64,000 nt of DNA from Pseudomonas umsongensis (GTDB taxonomy: Bacteria > Pseudomonadota > Gammaproteobacteria > Pseudomonadales > Pseudomonadaceae): positions 640,001-704,000 of the forward strand of contig NZ_NIWU01000003.1 of NCBI RefSeq assembly GCF_002236105.1, read 5' to 3'. This document shows, piece by piece, positions 10,511 through 18,873 of the stretch; position 1 is the first letter of the stretch; each line of letters opens with the position of its first letter. A program made the translations under genes and the position numbers. The notes below the pieces were generated by a model. The model searched no databases. It was not told where the DNA came from and worked only from the letters and a program-made list of their open reading frames with translations.

Positions 10511-12481
10511 TCACGCGCCAGTTGAGGTCGGGTTTGATGCGGAAACATTCTGTTTTAAGAGGTCGCGCATCTGTTTAGCTATCTGAATTTGCTCTTCAGC
10601 CGACAATCCCGGCTGCCTTGCTTTCTTGATGAGGTCGTCGAGGGTCTGCGTGTGCTGGCCCGCGGATAACCTAGTAATGGTGTCTAAAAACTGTTGTTCA
10701 AGGTTATCGCCGTCAATTAGCCATTCCTTTTCTGCGAGGGCTCTCAAGAGACGTCCTTGCTCTGTACCGTGCCAACGGGCCATCAACTGAATAGAGTTTA
10801 GCCCAGGATTTTTCTGCACAGCCTCGATCAGGGCGATTAGTACTTGAGCGTACGTGTTGCTCTCGTTGGCAAAATGATCGGCACTCTCAACTTTTTTGGC
10901 CAGTTGCGGGTGGTGAATCAGTGTGCGCAAAGCGATAAGCGTCGGGGCTTCCACTGCGACTGGCTTGCGTGGGGCGTAAGGCTCGTCGCGATCACCGCGC
11001 TTGCCGTTCTTGCTCCAGGGTTTCTTGTCCCATTTCTTGCCGCCGGCCCCGGATTTCTTCGGCGTCCACTCCTGCTGGGGCGTGTAGGCCTCCTGGGGTT
11101 GGTGGAAGTCGGAGTAGTCCGGCATGGCATCGTAATCCATGCCAGGGTCATAGGCCGGTGGCGCGTCCTGAGGCGCGCTGTGTACCAGTTGGCTCACCGC
11201 CTCGCCGCTCAGTCCGGTGATTTCCAGCAGCCGCTGGCGCATCAGGGTGCGCAGGTTGGCGCCGGGGACCTTGTCGATCAGCGGTGCGGCGAGGGTGGCC
11301 ATGTGGGCCTTGCCTTCGAGCGAGCGAGGGTCGGCCTCTTCGGTCAGTTGTTGGAAGAAGTAATCGGCCAGCGGCTGCGCGTGCTGGTTGATCCGTGCGC
11401 GAAAGGCGTCGGTGCCTTCGGAGCGGACCAGGGTGTCCGGGTCTTCACCCTCGGGCAGGAACAGGAATCGCGCGCGGCGACCGTCCTGCAGGCTTGTCAG
11501 TGTCGCTTCCAGTGCGCGCCAGGCCGCATTGCGGCCGGCCTGGTCGCCGTCGAAACAGAACAGCACGCTGGGCACGACTCGAAACAGTCGTTTCATGTGC
11601 TCTTCGCTGGTGGCGGTGCCCAGGGTCGCGACGGCATTGCGCAAGCCTTGCTGGGCGAGGGCGATGACGTCCATGTAGCCCTCGACGACGATGATTTCGT
11701 CGAGGTTGCGATTGTTCTTGCGCGCTTCGTACAGGCCGTAGAGTTCCTGGCCTTTATGGAAGACCGGAGTTTCCGGTGAATTGAGGTACTTGGGTTTGTC
11801 GTCGCCCAGCACCCGGCCACCAAACGCGATGATACGCCCGCGACTGTCGCGGATCGGGAACATCACGCGGTCACGAAAGCGGTCGTAGCGTTTGCCGGTT
11901 TCGGCGTTCTCGATCAGCAGGCCGGCATCAATCATGGCTTTTTGTTGCAGGGTATCGCTGCTCAAGTGCTTGAACAGGTTGTCCCACCCAGGTGGCGCAA
12001 AGCCCAGGCCGAAGTCCCGGGCGATTTCACCGGTCAGCCCGCGACCTTTGAGGTAGTCCACGGCGGCTTTGCGTGCCGGATGACTTTTCAGGGCGGCGCG
12101 ATAGAAATCGGCGGCGGCTGTGAGCAGTGGGTACAGCGGCGAGTCGGTTGGCTGCCGCGGTTTGTGCGAGCGCCCACTTTCTTCGCGGGGGACTTCCATT
12201 CCGGCGGCTTTGGCCAGTTCCTCGACAGCCTGGGGGAAATCCAGGTTGTCGTGGTCCATGATGAAGCCCAGGGCATTGCCGCCAGCGCCGCAGCCGAAGC
12301 AGTAATAGAACTGCTTGTCGGGGCTCACGCTGAAAGAGGGGGTTTTCTCTTTGTGGAACGGGCAGCAGGCCGTATGGTTTTTTCCGGCCTTTTTCAATTG
12401 CAGGCGCGAGCTGACCACGTCGACGATGTCGGTGCGGTTCAGAAGGTCGTCAATGAAGCTCTGGGGAATTAGCCCGGCCAT
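10511..12481 (-). CDS. dnaG: DNA primase DnaG
   Basis: DnaG makes RNA primers at the replication fork. The protein has 656 residues. A CHC2 zinc ribbon lies at the N-terminus (C40-P-F-H43 ... C61-F-G-C64). The Toprim catalytic domain shows VEGYMDVIAL (the conserved Glu) and FDGDQAG (the metal-binding Asp pair). The C-terminal helicase-binding domain is preceded by a low-complexity Pro/Lys/Gly linker at about 450-510. The ATG at 12481 has only a modest purine tract (GACGAGAACGCC) in front of it. It is the middle gene of the rpsU-dnaG-rpoD unit, and the 480 bases upstream hold no gene. Confidence 0.97.
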   Translation of the reverse strand: MAGLIPQSFIDDLLNRTDIVDVVSSRLQLKKAGKNHTACCPFHKEKTPSFSVSPDKQFYYCFGCGAGGNALGFIMDHDNLDFPQAVEELAKAAGMEVPREESGRSHKPRQPTDSPLYPLLTAAADFYRAALKSHPARKAAVDYLKGRGLTGEIARDFGLGFAPPGWDNLFKHLSSDTLQQKAMIDAGLLIENAETGKRYDRFRDRVMFPIRDSRGRIIAFGGRVLGDDKPKYLNSPETPVFHKGQELYGLYEARKNNRNLDEIIVVEGYMDVIALAQQGLRNAVATLGTATSEEHMKRLFRVVPSVLFCFDGDQAGRNAAWRALEATLTSLQDGRRARFLFLPEGEDPDTLVRSEGTDAFRARINQHAQPLADYFFQQLTEEADPRSLEGKAHMATLAAPLIDKVPGANLRTLMRQRLLEITGLSGEAVSQLVHSAPQDAPPAYDPGMDYDAMPDYSDFHQPQEAYTPQQEWTPKKSGAGGKKWDKKPWSKNGKRGDRDEPYAPRKPVAVEAPTLIALRTLIHHPQLAKKVESADHFANESNTYAQVLIALIEAVQKNPGLNSIQLMARWHGTEQGRLLRALAEKEWLIDGDNLEQQFLDTITRLSAGQHTQTLDDLIKKARQPGLSAEEQIQIAKQMRDLLKQNVSASNPTSTGA

Positions 12482-12963
12482 GGCGTTCTCGTCATCTGCG
12501 CTGAAAAGGAACCGAAGCGAAGGGTAGCTGAGCGCGGGTCATTACTTGAGGCGCGCAAAGTGTGCGGCTCGACCGGTATCGCCTGCATGATCGCTGTCGG
12601 GAAGTGTATCTGCCGAAAATCCACTGACGTTACTGCTCATCAGTATTCGACTATTTGAAAATGTTACGCTGAATCCGGCTGCGACCAGTCAATGGTCTCG
12701 GATAGCTCGTAATTCGGCACGCAAACAGGTGCCTTGGGCTGATCGTCGTGAGAGGAATCAGTGGGTGTGCTCGTCAGTAGCCTTGAAAGGCTCGTCAGAA
12801 AAGACGTGCACCGCTGGCAAAAGAGCCAGGTCTGACGCGGTGAAGCAGATTTGTCTCAGTCGCATCTGCGGCTTCGACGGTGAAGCATCAAGCGTTTTAC
12901 GCAAATGCCATAAGCCCGGCTCAGAGCCGGGCTTGGCAGAAGCTTGCTACGATCGTCTGTGTA
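12482..12963. other. Non-coding gap between rpsU and dnaG; no gatB/yqeY gene
   Basis: I see no credible gene on either strand here. In the Pseudomonas genomes I remember, a GatB/YqeY-domain gene of about 150 codons sits between rpsU and dnaG on the operon strand. Here the minus strand is full of stops and shows no trace of that protein. The gap carries a strong hairpin just after rpsU (listed separately). The open plus-strand frames that cross this gap show no family resemblance and run antisense to rpsU. Confidence 0.55.
12909..12936 (-). terminator. Intra-operon hairpin after rpsU (attenuating terminator)
   Basis: A near-perfect palindrome, AAGCCCGGCTC / GAGCCGGGCTT, lies 30 bases downstream of the rpsU stop. 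On the minus strand it is followed only by ATGGCATTT, a weak T-tract. E. coli has a partial terminator at the same operon position that lets a fraction of polymerases read on into dnaG, which keeps ribosomal protein S21 far above primase. That role is inferred here from position and structure. Confidence 0.65.
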
Positions 12964-13179
12964 TTAGTACAGACGAACGGCGCGGCGCTGTTCGCGCTGA
13001 ACTTTCTTGGCGTGACGCTTAACAGCGGCTGCTGCTTTGCGCTTACGCTCAGAAGTTGGCTTCTCGTAAAATTCGCGGCTACGAACTTCAGCCAGTACAC
13101 CGGCTTTTTCGCAGGAGCGCTTGAAACGACGCAGAGCTACGTCGAAGGGTTCGTTCTCTTTTACTTTGACGGCTGGCAT
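12964..13179 (-). CDS. rpsU: 30S ribosomal protein S21
   Basis: The 71-residue basic protein S21 of the small ribosomal subunit, involved in mRNA pairing at initiation. It starts [20 protein letters not shown] and ends in the Lys/Arg-rich tail [18 protein letters not shown], the family's full length. An AAGGTAG-like ribosome binding site precedes the ATG. It is the first gene of the macromolecular synthesis operon and is transcribed divergently from tsaD across a 199-base intergenic region. Confidence 0.97.
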
Positions 13180-13378
13180 CCAGAGCTACCTTCATTCATT
13201 ACCGGGGTCAACATCCTCGCGGCAAAAGAGCACTTGAAGACGTCGGTTTTTAAGGGTTGCGGATGTTAACCCCTCATCGCACGGAATGCAAAGCCTCTGA
13301 TCGAAAACCGCTGGTCGGGGCATCACGCGACGACTATTATGCGCGCCTTCGAATTCAGCCTAAACAAGGCGCAAACCC
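13180..13378. promoter_or_regulatory. Divergent intergenic region rpsU / tsaD
   Basis: This 199-base spacer must hold the rpsU operon promoter (minus) and the tsaD promoter (plus). For tsaD the best -10 I see is TATTAT at 13335-13340, with a poor -35 (TGGTCG) 17 bases upstream. For rpsU I see only weak elements near a TTAACA. No regulator site was recognised. Confidence 0.35.
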
Positions 13379-14404
13379 ATGCTAGTACTGGGATTAGAAA
13401 CCTCTTGCGACGAAACTGGTGTCGCACTCTACGACAGTGAACGAGGCCTGCTGGCCGACGCGCTGTTCAGCCAGATCGACCTGCACCGTGCGTATGGTGG
13501 CGTAGTGCCGGAACTGGCCTCGCGTGATCACGTCAAGCGCATGCTGCCCTTGATTCGTCAGGTCCTGGCCGAAGCCGACTGTGTGCCAACCGAGATCGAC
13601 GCCATCGCTTATACCGCGGGCCCTGGCCTTGTCGGTGCCTTGCTGGTGGGTGCTTCCTGCGCTCAGGCACTGGCCTTTGCCTGGGGCATTCCGGCGCTCG
13701 GCGTGCATCACATGGAAGGTCACTTGCTGGCACCGATGTTGGAGTCGCAACCGCCGGAATTCCCGTTCGTCGCTTTGTTGGTGTCGGGCGGCCATACGCA
13801 GTTGGTTCAGGTCGACGGGATCGGCCAATACACGCTTCTGGGTGAGACCCTGGACGATGCCGCGGGCGAAGCGTTCGACAAAACCGCGAAGATGATGGGG
13901 CTCCATTATCCGGGTGGGCCGGAAATCGCTCGGCTGGCAGAGCAAGGCGTAGCAGGGCGTTTCGTCTTTCCGCGTCCGATGTGCGACCGCCCTGGCCTGG
14001 ACTTCAGTTTCAGCGGCTTGAAAACCTTCGCCCTGAACACCTGGCAGCAGTGTGTGAGTGCCGGGGACGACGGTGAGCAAGCCCGTTGCGACATCTCGCT
14101 GGCGTTCCAGCAGGCCGTGGTGGAGACTTTGACCATCAAGTGCAAGCGTGCCCTGAAAGCGGCTGGCATGAAGCGCCTGGTGATCGCTGGGGGCGTCAGT
14201 GCCAACAAGGCGTTGCGCTCTTCCCTGGAAAAGATGCTAGGCGACATGAAGGGCGATGTTTTTTACGCCCGTGCGCAGTTCTGTACCGATAATGGCGCCA
14301 TGATTGCGTTTGCGGGCTGCCAACGCCTGAAGGCTGGTCAGCAGGAAAGCCTGGCGATCAGTGTGCAGGCGCGGTGGCCGATGGAGCAGTTGTCGCCCCT
14401 GTGA
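13379..14404 (+). CDS. tsaD: tRNA N6-threonylcarbamoyladenosine synthase subunit TsaD
   Basis: TsaD transfers the threonylcarbamoyl group to A37 of tRNAs that read ANN codons, working with TsaB, TsaE and TsaC. The 341-residue ASKHA-fold protein shows the N-terminal nucleotide loop LGLETSCDETGVAL and the metal-binding motif H111-MEG-H115. It also has VSGGHTQLV, FDFSGLKT-like phrasing (DFSFSGLKTFAL) and a C-terminal GGVSANKALR with the metal-ligand Asp in FCTDNGAMIA. Length and motifs are standard. It is convergent with plsY, with 23 bases between the stops. Confidence 0.97.
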   Translation: MLVLGLETSCDETGVALYDSERGLLADALFSQIDLHRAYGGVVPELASRDHVKRMLPLIRQVLAEADCVPTEIDAIAYTAGPGLVGALLVGASCAQALAFAWGIPALGVHHMEGHLLAPMLESQPPEFPFVALLVSGGHTQLVQVDGIGQYTLLGETLDDAAGEAFDKTAKMMGLHYPGGPEIARLAEQGVAGRFVFPRPMCDRPGLDFSFSGLKTFALNTWQQCVSAGDDGEQARCDISLAFQQAVVETLTIKCKRALKAAGMKRLVIAGGVSANKALRSSLEKMLGDMKGDVFYARAQFCTDNGAMIAFAGCQRLKAGQQESLAISVQARWPMEQLSPL

Positions 14405-14427
14405 TGAAGCGTACTCATGCCGGGCTG

Positions 14428-14997
14428 CTAAAAATGCCGTTCGCGCCCCGCAAACAGGTCGCGTAGATTGCCCCGGTGGCGCCAGACGATCATGCCGGTC
14501 AGGGCGCACATGGGCAGCAGTGCTGCCGGTTCTTGCCAGGCCAGCAGTGGCAGGGTCAAGGGCGTGGCGATCAAGGCGGCCAGCGAGCTGGTGCGGGTCA
14601 GGTAGAACGTCAGCAGCCAGGCACAGACCGCCATCAAGGCTGCAGGCGGGTATAACCCCAGCAACATGCCGGCAGCGGTGGCGACACCCTTGCCACCGCG
14701 AAAGCGGAAGTAAAGCGGGAACAGGTGACCGATGACGGCGCAAACGCCGACCCAGGCCTGATCCTGCAGTGACAGGCCGGCGGCACTGGCGACCAGTACA
14801 GGCAGCAGGCCTTTGCAGAAGTCGCCGAGCAGGGTCAGGATGGCGAGTTTCTTGCCGGCCAGGCGCAACATGTTGGTGGCGCCAGCATTGCCCGAACCAC
14901 TCATTCGCGGATCGGGGTTACCGGTCAGGCGGCTGAGCAAGATGGCGAAGGACAGCGAGCCGAGCAGGTAGGCGAGGATCGCCAGTAACCAAAACAT
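14428..14997 (-). CDS. plsY: Acyl-phosphate glycerol-3-phosphate acyltransferase PlsY
   Basis: PlsY makes lysophosphatidic acid from acyl-phosphate and glycerol-3-phosphate, the first committed phospholipid step, in the inner membrane. The 189-residue protein has five or more hydrophobic helices and the family motifs SGNAGATNMLR (about 34-44) and RFRGGKGVAT (about 91-100). The gene stands alone on the minus strand, divergent from folB and convergent with tsaD. That arrangement matches the Pseudomonas order tsaD-plsY-folB-folK-cca. Confidence 0.95.
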   Translation of the reverse strand: MFWLLAILAYLLGSLSFAILLSRLTGNPDPRMSGSGNAGATNMLRLAGKKLAILTLLGDFCKGLLPVLVASAAGLSLQDQAWVGVCAVIGHLFPLYFRFRGGKGVATAAGMLLGLYPPAALMAVCAWLLTFYLTRTSSLAALIATPLTLPLLAWQEPAALLPMCALTGMIVWRHRGNLRDLFAGRERHF

Positions 14998-15071
14998 GCT
15001 AACTATTCCGGGCGAGGACGCCCTGATTCTAACGGCGCATTGCGCCCTTGTCGTGTAGCGGAGAAAAGTGC

Positions 15072-15428
15072 TTGGACAGAGTGTTTATCGAGGGCCTGGA
15101 AGTCGACACCGTGATCGGTGCCTATGACTGGGAGCGAGGCATCCGACAGTGCTTGCGGCTTGACCTGAGTTTCGCTTGGGACAATCGTCCAGCCGCCGCT
15201 GGCGATGACCTGTCCCTGGCGCTTGATTATGCGAGCGTTTCGTCGCGTATCCAGGCCTTTGCCGAACAGGCACAGTTTCAACTGGTCGAGACCTTTGCCG
15301 AGCGCCTGGTTGAAGCACTGATGAGCGAATTCAAGATTACCTGGATGCGTCTCAAACTGACCAAGCCAGGTGCGGTTCCTGCTGCTACAGGTGGCGTGGG
15401 TGTGGAGATCGAGCGCGGATGTCGCTGA
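15072..15428 (+). CDS. folB: Dihydroneopterin aldolase FolB
   Basis: FolB cleaves 7,8-dihydroneopterin to 6-hydroxymethyl-dihydropterin in folate synthesis. The product is 118 residues with the start taken at a TTG (MDRVFIEGLEVDTVIG...). The family aligns from here, and the purine tract GGAGAAAAG ends 4 bases upstream (15059-15067). An earlier in-frame ATG at 15048 would add an unconserved Cys-containing extension that includes the ribosome binding site. The catalytic Lys is in MRLKLTKPGAV and the substrate Glu in GIEVER-like VGVEIERG. The end overlaps folK by 10 bases, so the two consecutive folate enzymes are probably co-translated. Confidence 0.92.
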   Translation: MDRVFIEGLEVDTVIGAYDWERGIRQCLRLDLSFAWDNRPAAAGDDLSLALDYASVSSRIQAFAEQAQFQLVETFAERLVEALMSEFKITWMRLKLTKPGAVPAATGGVGVEIERGCR

Positions 15429-15937
15429 CTCAGGTGTATCTCGGGCTCGGCAGCAACATCGAGCGCGAAACCCATTTGCAGGCCGGCCTGGATGCCCTGG
15501 CGAGCTTTCTCGTGGATATGCGTTGCTCGGCGGTCTTCGAAAGCCAGCCGGTGGGGATCAAGAGCGGGCCGTTCTTCAACTTCGTGGTGTCGGCTTATAC
15601 CGACTTGCCGTTGATGGAATTGGATCGCCGTCTGAAGTTTATCGAAGCGGATAATGGGCGTTACGCACCCGATCGCCGAGGTTTGCCTCTGGATATCGAC
15701 GTTTTACTCTTCGGTGATTTGGTGGGCAACTTCGATGGCCTGGTGCTGCCGAGGGCGGAAATTCTTAAAAACGCCTTTGTGTTGTGGCCGCTGTCGCTGA
15801 TTGCTCCGGATCGCGTGCACCCGGGCGTAGGTAAAAGTTTCGCCGTGTTGTGGGCCGAATCGCAGATTGACCAGGTGTTGGCGCCAGTGGCTTTCGAATG
15901 GCGCGGTGAGCAACTGACACCTTTGAATTTGTTGTGA
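15419..15937 (+). CDS. folK: 6-hydroxymethyl-7,8-dihydropterin pyrophosphokinase FolK
   Basis: FolK (HPPK) transfers pyrophosphate from ATP to the FolB product. The 172-residue protein shows YLGLGSNIERE at the N-terminus, SQPVGIKSGPFFNFV for substrate binding, and the metal-binding signature RGLPLDIDVLLFGD. The 10-base overlap with folB indicates one transcript. The gene is followed by a REP palindrome pair rather than a classical terminator. Confidence 0.95.
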   Translation: MSLTQVYLGLGSNIERETHLQAGLDALASFLVDMRCSAVFESQPVGIKSGPFFNFVVSAYTDLPLMELDRRLKFIEADNGRYAPDRRGLPLDIDVLLFGDLVGNFDGLVLPRAEILKNAFVLWPLSLIAPDRVHPGVGKSFAVLWAESQIDQVLAPVAFEWRGEQLTPLNLL

Positions 15938-15948
15938 TTTAACTGACG

Positions 15949-16017
15949 CCTTCACGAGCAGGCTCGCTCCCACAGGGTTCAGTGCAACCCTTGTGGGAGC
16001 GAGCCTGCTCGCGAAGC
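15949..16017. repeat. Inverted REP pair (GAGCGAGCCTGCTCGC family), copy 1
   Basis: Two inverted copies of a palindrome-bearing unit, CGAGCAGGCTCGCTCCCACA and its reverse complement, with about 17 bases between them. They lie between the convergent folK and cca genes. The family is the intergenic REP/REPIN type of fluorescent pseudomonads, thought to be moved by RAYT transposases. Three more copies occur in this window, all in intergenic gaps. A transcript of either strand would fold into a long hairpin that could act as a terminator or protect mRNA ends. Confidence 0.85.
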
Positions 16018-16020
16018 TTT

Positions 16021-17247
16021 TCAGGACGACGCCTCTTTGTAAGCTTTCAATGCCTTGAGCCGCTCTCGCTTGATCGCCTCACCCAATTCAGGCCCTTTAA
16101 ATCCCTGCTCCAGCAAAGGCTGAACCGCAACGCTGCGCGCCGCCGTCGCTGCCCCGCGCAAATAGTCCGCCTGTGGATAACTTCTCTCCTCCAGTCCCTT
16201 GCGTCCGCGTGCATCCATTTCGCATGCGGCGAGAAACTCTTCGAACCGCTGCGGTCGACGGAAAACGTCAAAGCTCTGCAGTAGCTCGAGCAAAGTAGAT
16301 GCCTTCAGCTCCAGCGCGCGATGCCCGTGGGTGTGATATTCGCCCACCAGTAGCGCCAACTCCTGGCAATCCCTTGGCGCCTTGAAGCGTTCGTTGACCG
16401 CCTTGATCAGCTTCAGCCCCTTGGACTCATGGGCGATATGGCGAGGCCATTGCTCCTCTGGCGTCAGCCCTTTTCCCAGGTCATGCAGCAGGCAGGCCCA
16501 GCGTACGGTCAGCGGTTGTTTATGGTGTGCCGCTTGCTGAAGCACGCTCAGGGTGTGGGCGCCGGTGTCGATTTCCGGATGGTGTATCGCGGGCTGCGGT
16601 ACACCGAACAGCGCGTCGACTTCCGGCATCAGCACTTTGAGCGCACCGCAGGCGCGCAACACCTCGATAAACACCTGTGGCTGATTTTCCATGAGGGCGC
16701 GGGAGATTTCTTTCCAGCTGCGCTCCGCCGTCAGCGCCTGGAGTTCGCCAGACTCACTGAGTTGGCGCATCAGTTTGAGGGTTTCGGTGGCGACAGTGAA
16801 CCCAAGCTCCGCGTAGCGTGCCGCGAAACGGGCAACGCGCAAAACCCTGAGGGGATCTTCGGCGAACGCGGGGGAAACGTGGCGAAGTATTCTAGCCTCG
16901 AGATCGCGCTGGCCGTGATAGGGGTCGGTCAGGTTCTGTTCATCGTCTTCGGCCATCGCATTGATCGTCAGGTCGCGGCGAATCAGGTCTTCTTCCAGTG
17001 TCACGTCAGGGCTGGCGTGGAACGTGAACCCGCCGTAACCACGCCCGCTTTTGCGTTCGGTCCGGGCAAGGGCATATTCCTCGCCGGTTTTCGGGTGAAG
17101 AAACACCGGAAAATCAGCGCCTACCGGGCGAAAACCCTTGGCGAGCATTTCTTCAGTGGTCGCACCGACCACGACGCGGTCGATGTCGGTGACTGCTATG
17201 CCGAGCAAGCGATCACGTACGGCACCGCCAACTTTATAAATCCGCAT
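16021..17247 (-). CDS. cca: CCA-adding tRNA nucleotidyltransferase
   Basis: This enzyme adds or repairs the 3' CCA of tRNA. The 408-residue class II enzyme begins MRIYKVGGAVRDRLLG with the nucleotide-binding GGAVRD and the metal-binding D21/D23 pair. The template-reading basic region RRDLTINAMAED follows. An HD phosphohydrolase domain is visible (RWACLLHDLGKG, with ligands downstream), so it is the multifunctional gammaproteobacterial form with phosphatase and phosphodiesterase activity. A clear GGAGG ribosome binding site lies upstream. Confidence 0.96.
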   Translation of the reverse strand: MRIYKVGGAVRDRLLGIAVTDIDRVVVGATTEEMLAKGFRPVGADFPVFLHPKTGEEYALARTERKSGRGYGGFTFHASPDVTLEEDLIRRDLTINAMAEDDEQNLTDPYHGQRDLEARILRHVSPAFAEDPLRVLRVARFAARYAELGFTVATETLKLMRQLSESGELQALTAERSWKEISRALMENQPQVFIEVLRACGALKVLMPEVDALFGVPQPAIHHPEIDTGAHTLSVLQQAAHHKQPLTVRWACLLHDLGKGLTPEEQWPRHIAHESKGLKLIKAVNERFKAPRDCQELALLVGEYHTHGHRALELKASTLLELLQSFDVFRRPQRFEEFLAACEMDARGRKGLEERSYPQADYLRGAATAARSVAVQPLLEQGFKGPELGEAIKRERLKALKAYKEASS

Positions 17248-17310
17248 GAAAAACCTCCGTTAGCTCGACAGGATAACCTTTACGTCGAGCGTTCGGAGGC
17301 ACAACCAGGA

Positions 17311-18873
17311 TCACAAATGGATGACGGCCAGGTCCAGCCGTCCGTAATCGCCTTCGCTGTGTTCCCCCTTAGGTGGCACATGGTGGGTTTTCATGACCTG
17401 GTCACCTTGCAGGGTTTCCAGATGAATATCGAAACCCCAGAGACGGTGCAGATGCTTGAGCACTTCCTCGGTGGACTCTCCCAGGGGTTTACGGTCGTGT
17501 TGTTGGTGGCGCAGGGTCAGGGAGCGATCGCCGCGCCTGTCGATGCTGTAGATCTGCACGTTGGGTTCGCGATTGCCAAGGTTGTACTGTGCCGCCAGGG
17601 TTTCACGGATGATGCGATAACCGCCTTCGTCGTGAATGGCTGGCACCAGCAGGTCGTCCTTCTGGTCGTCATCGAGAATGCTGAACAATTTCAAGTCGCG
17701 AATCACTTTGGGTGAAAGGTACTGCAGGATGAAGCTCTCATCCTTGAAGCTGCTCATGGCGAACTTGATGGCCGCGAGCCAGTCGGTGCCGGCAATGTCA
17801 GGGAACCAGCGGTAATCCTCTTCAGTAGGTTCTTCACACATGCGACGGATATCGCGGTACATGGCAAAGCCCAAGGCGTAAGGGTTGATGCCACTGTAGT
17901 AGGGGCTGTCGAAGCCAGGCTGGAAGACCACGCTGGTGTGTGATGTCAGGAACTCCATCATGAAACCGTCGGTCACCAGGCCTTCGTCGTACAGGTCGTT
18001 CATCAGGGTGTAGTGCCAGAATGTCGCCCAGCCTTCGTTCATGACCTGGGTCTGGCGCTGTGGATAAAAATACTGGGCGATCTTGCGTACGATCCGCACA
18101 ATTTCCCGCTGCCACGGCTCCAGCAGCGGTGCATGTTTTTCGATGAAGTACAGGATGTTTTCCTGCGGTTCGGCGGGGAAGCGCGCGTTGTCCTTGTCGC
18201 TGTACTTGTCCGCGCCCTTGGGTATGGTGCGCCACAGATCGTTGATCTGCTTCTGCAGATGTTCTTCCCGGTCCTTTTGCCGACGCCGTTCTTCCTCCGC
18301 GGAAATAGGATAGGGGCGTTTGTAGCGGTCCACCCCGTAGTTCATCAGCGCGTGGCAGGAGTCGAGCAAGTCTTCAACCGCATCGATGCCATGGCGCTCT
18401 TCACACTGCATGATGTACTGCTTGGCGAACACCAGGTAGTCGATGATCGAGCTGGCATCGGTCCAGGTGCGGAACAGGTAATTGCCCTTGAAAAAGCTGT
18501 TATGCCCGTAGCACGCATGCGCCACCACCAGCGCCTGCATGCAGATGGTGTTTTCCTCCATGAGGTAGGCAATGCAGGGGTCGGAGTTGATCACGATTTC
18601 ATAGGCCAGCCCCATCTGGCCGCGGGTATAGGACTTTTCCGTACTGAGGAAGTGTTTGCCATAGGACCAGTGGTGATAGCCCAGCGGCATGCCGACGGAG
18701 GCGTAGGCGTCCATCATCTGTTCGGCGGTGATCACTTCGATCTGGTTAGGGTACGTATCGAGCGCGTAGCGAGCTGCAATACGACTGATTTCACGGTCGT
18801 ACGCCTGGATCAGCTCGAACGTCCACTCCGATCCGGTGGATATGGGTTGGCGCTTCAGCTCTTTGGCGGTCAT
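17311..18873 (-). CDS. SpoVR family protein YcgB
   Basis: A 520-residue member of the SpoVR family (E. coli YcgB), biochemical function unresolved. Typical stretches include YDREISRIAARYALDTYPNQIEVITAEQ near the start (split here only by description) and the histidine-rich HKLMNDLYD-like segment WATFWHYTLMNDLYDEG. The start overlaps the end of the upstream vWA gene by four bases (ATGA), and both belong to the prkA-yeaH-ycgB block. In enterics and pseudomonads these three genes travel together and respond to stationary phase or nitrogen stress. No signal peptide or membrane segment is seen. Confidence 0.92.
   Translation of the reverse strand: MTAKELKRQPISTGSEWTFELIQAYDREISRIAARYALDTYPNQIEVITAEQMMDAYASVGMPLGYHHWSYGKHFLSTEKSYTRGQMGLAYEIVINSDPCIAYLMEENTICMQALVVAHACYGHNSFFKGNYLFRTWTDASSIIDYLVFAKQYIMQCEERHGIDAVEDLLDSCHALMNYGVDRYKRPYPISAEEERRRQKDREEHLQKQINDLWRTIPKGADKYSDKDNARFPAEPQENILYFIEKHAPLLEPWQREIVRIVRKIAQYFYPQRQTQVMNEGWATFWHYTLMNDLYDEGLVTDGFMMEFLTSHTSVVFQPGFDSPYYSGINPYALGFAMYRDIRRMCEEPTEEDYRWFPDIAGTDWLAAIKFAMSSFKDESFILQYLSPKVIRDLKLFSILDDDQKDDLLVPAIHDEGGYRIIRETLAAQYNLGNREPNVQIYSIDRRGDRSLTLRHQQHDRKPLGESTEEVLKHLHRLWGFDIHLETLQGDQVMKTHHVPPKGEHSEGDYGRLDLAVIHL

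Noticed and set aside
12729..13269. Short plus-strand open frames across the rpsU-dnaG gap
   Set aside because: They read antisense to rpsU, have odd composition and no recognisable start signals.
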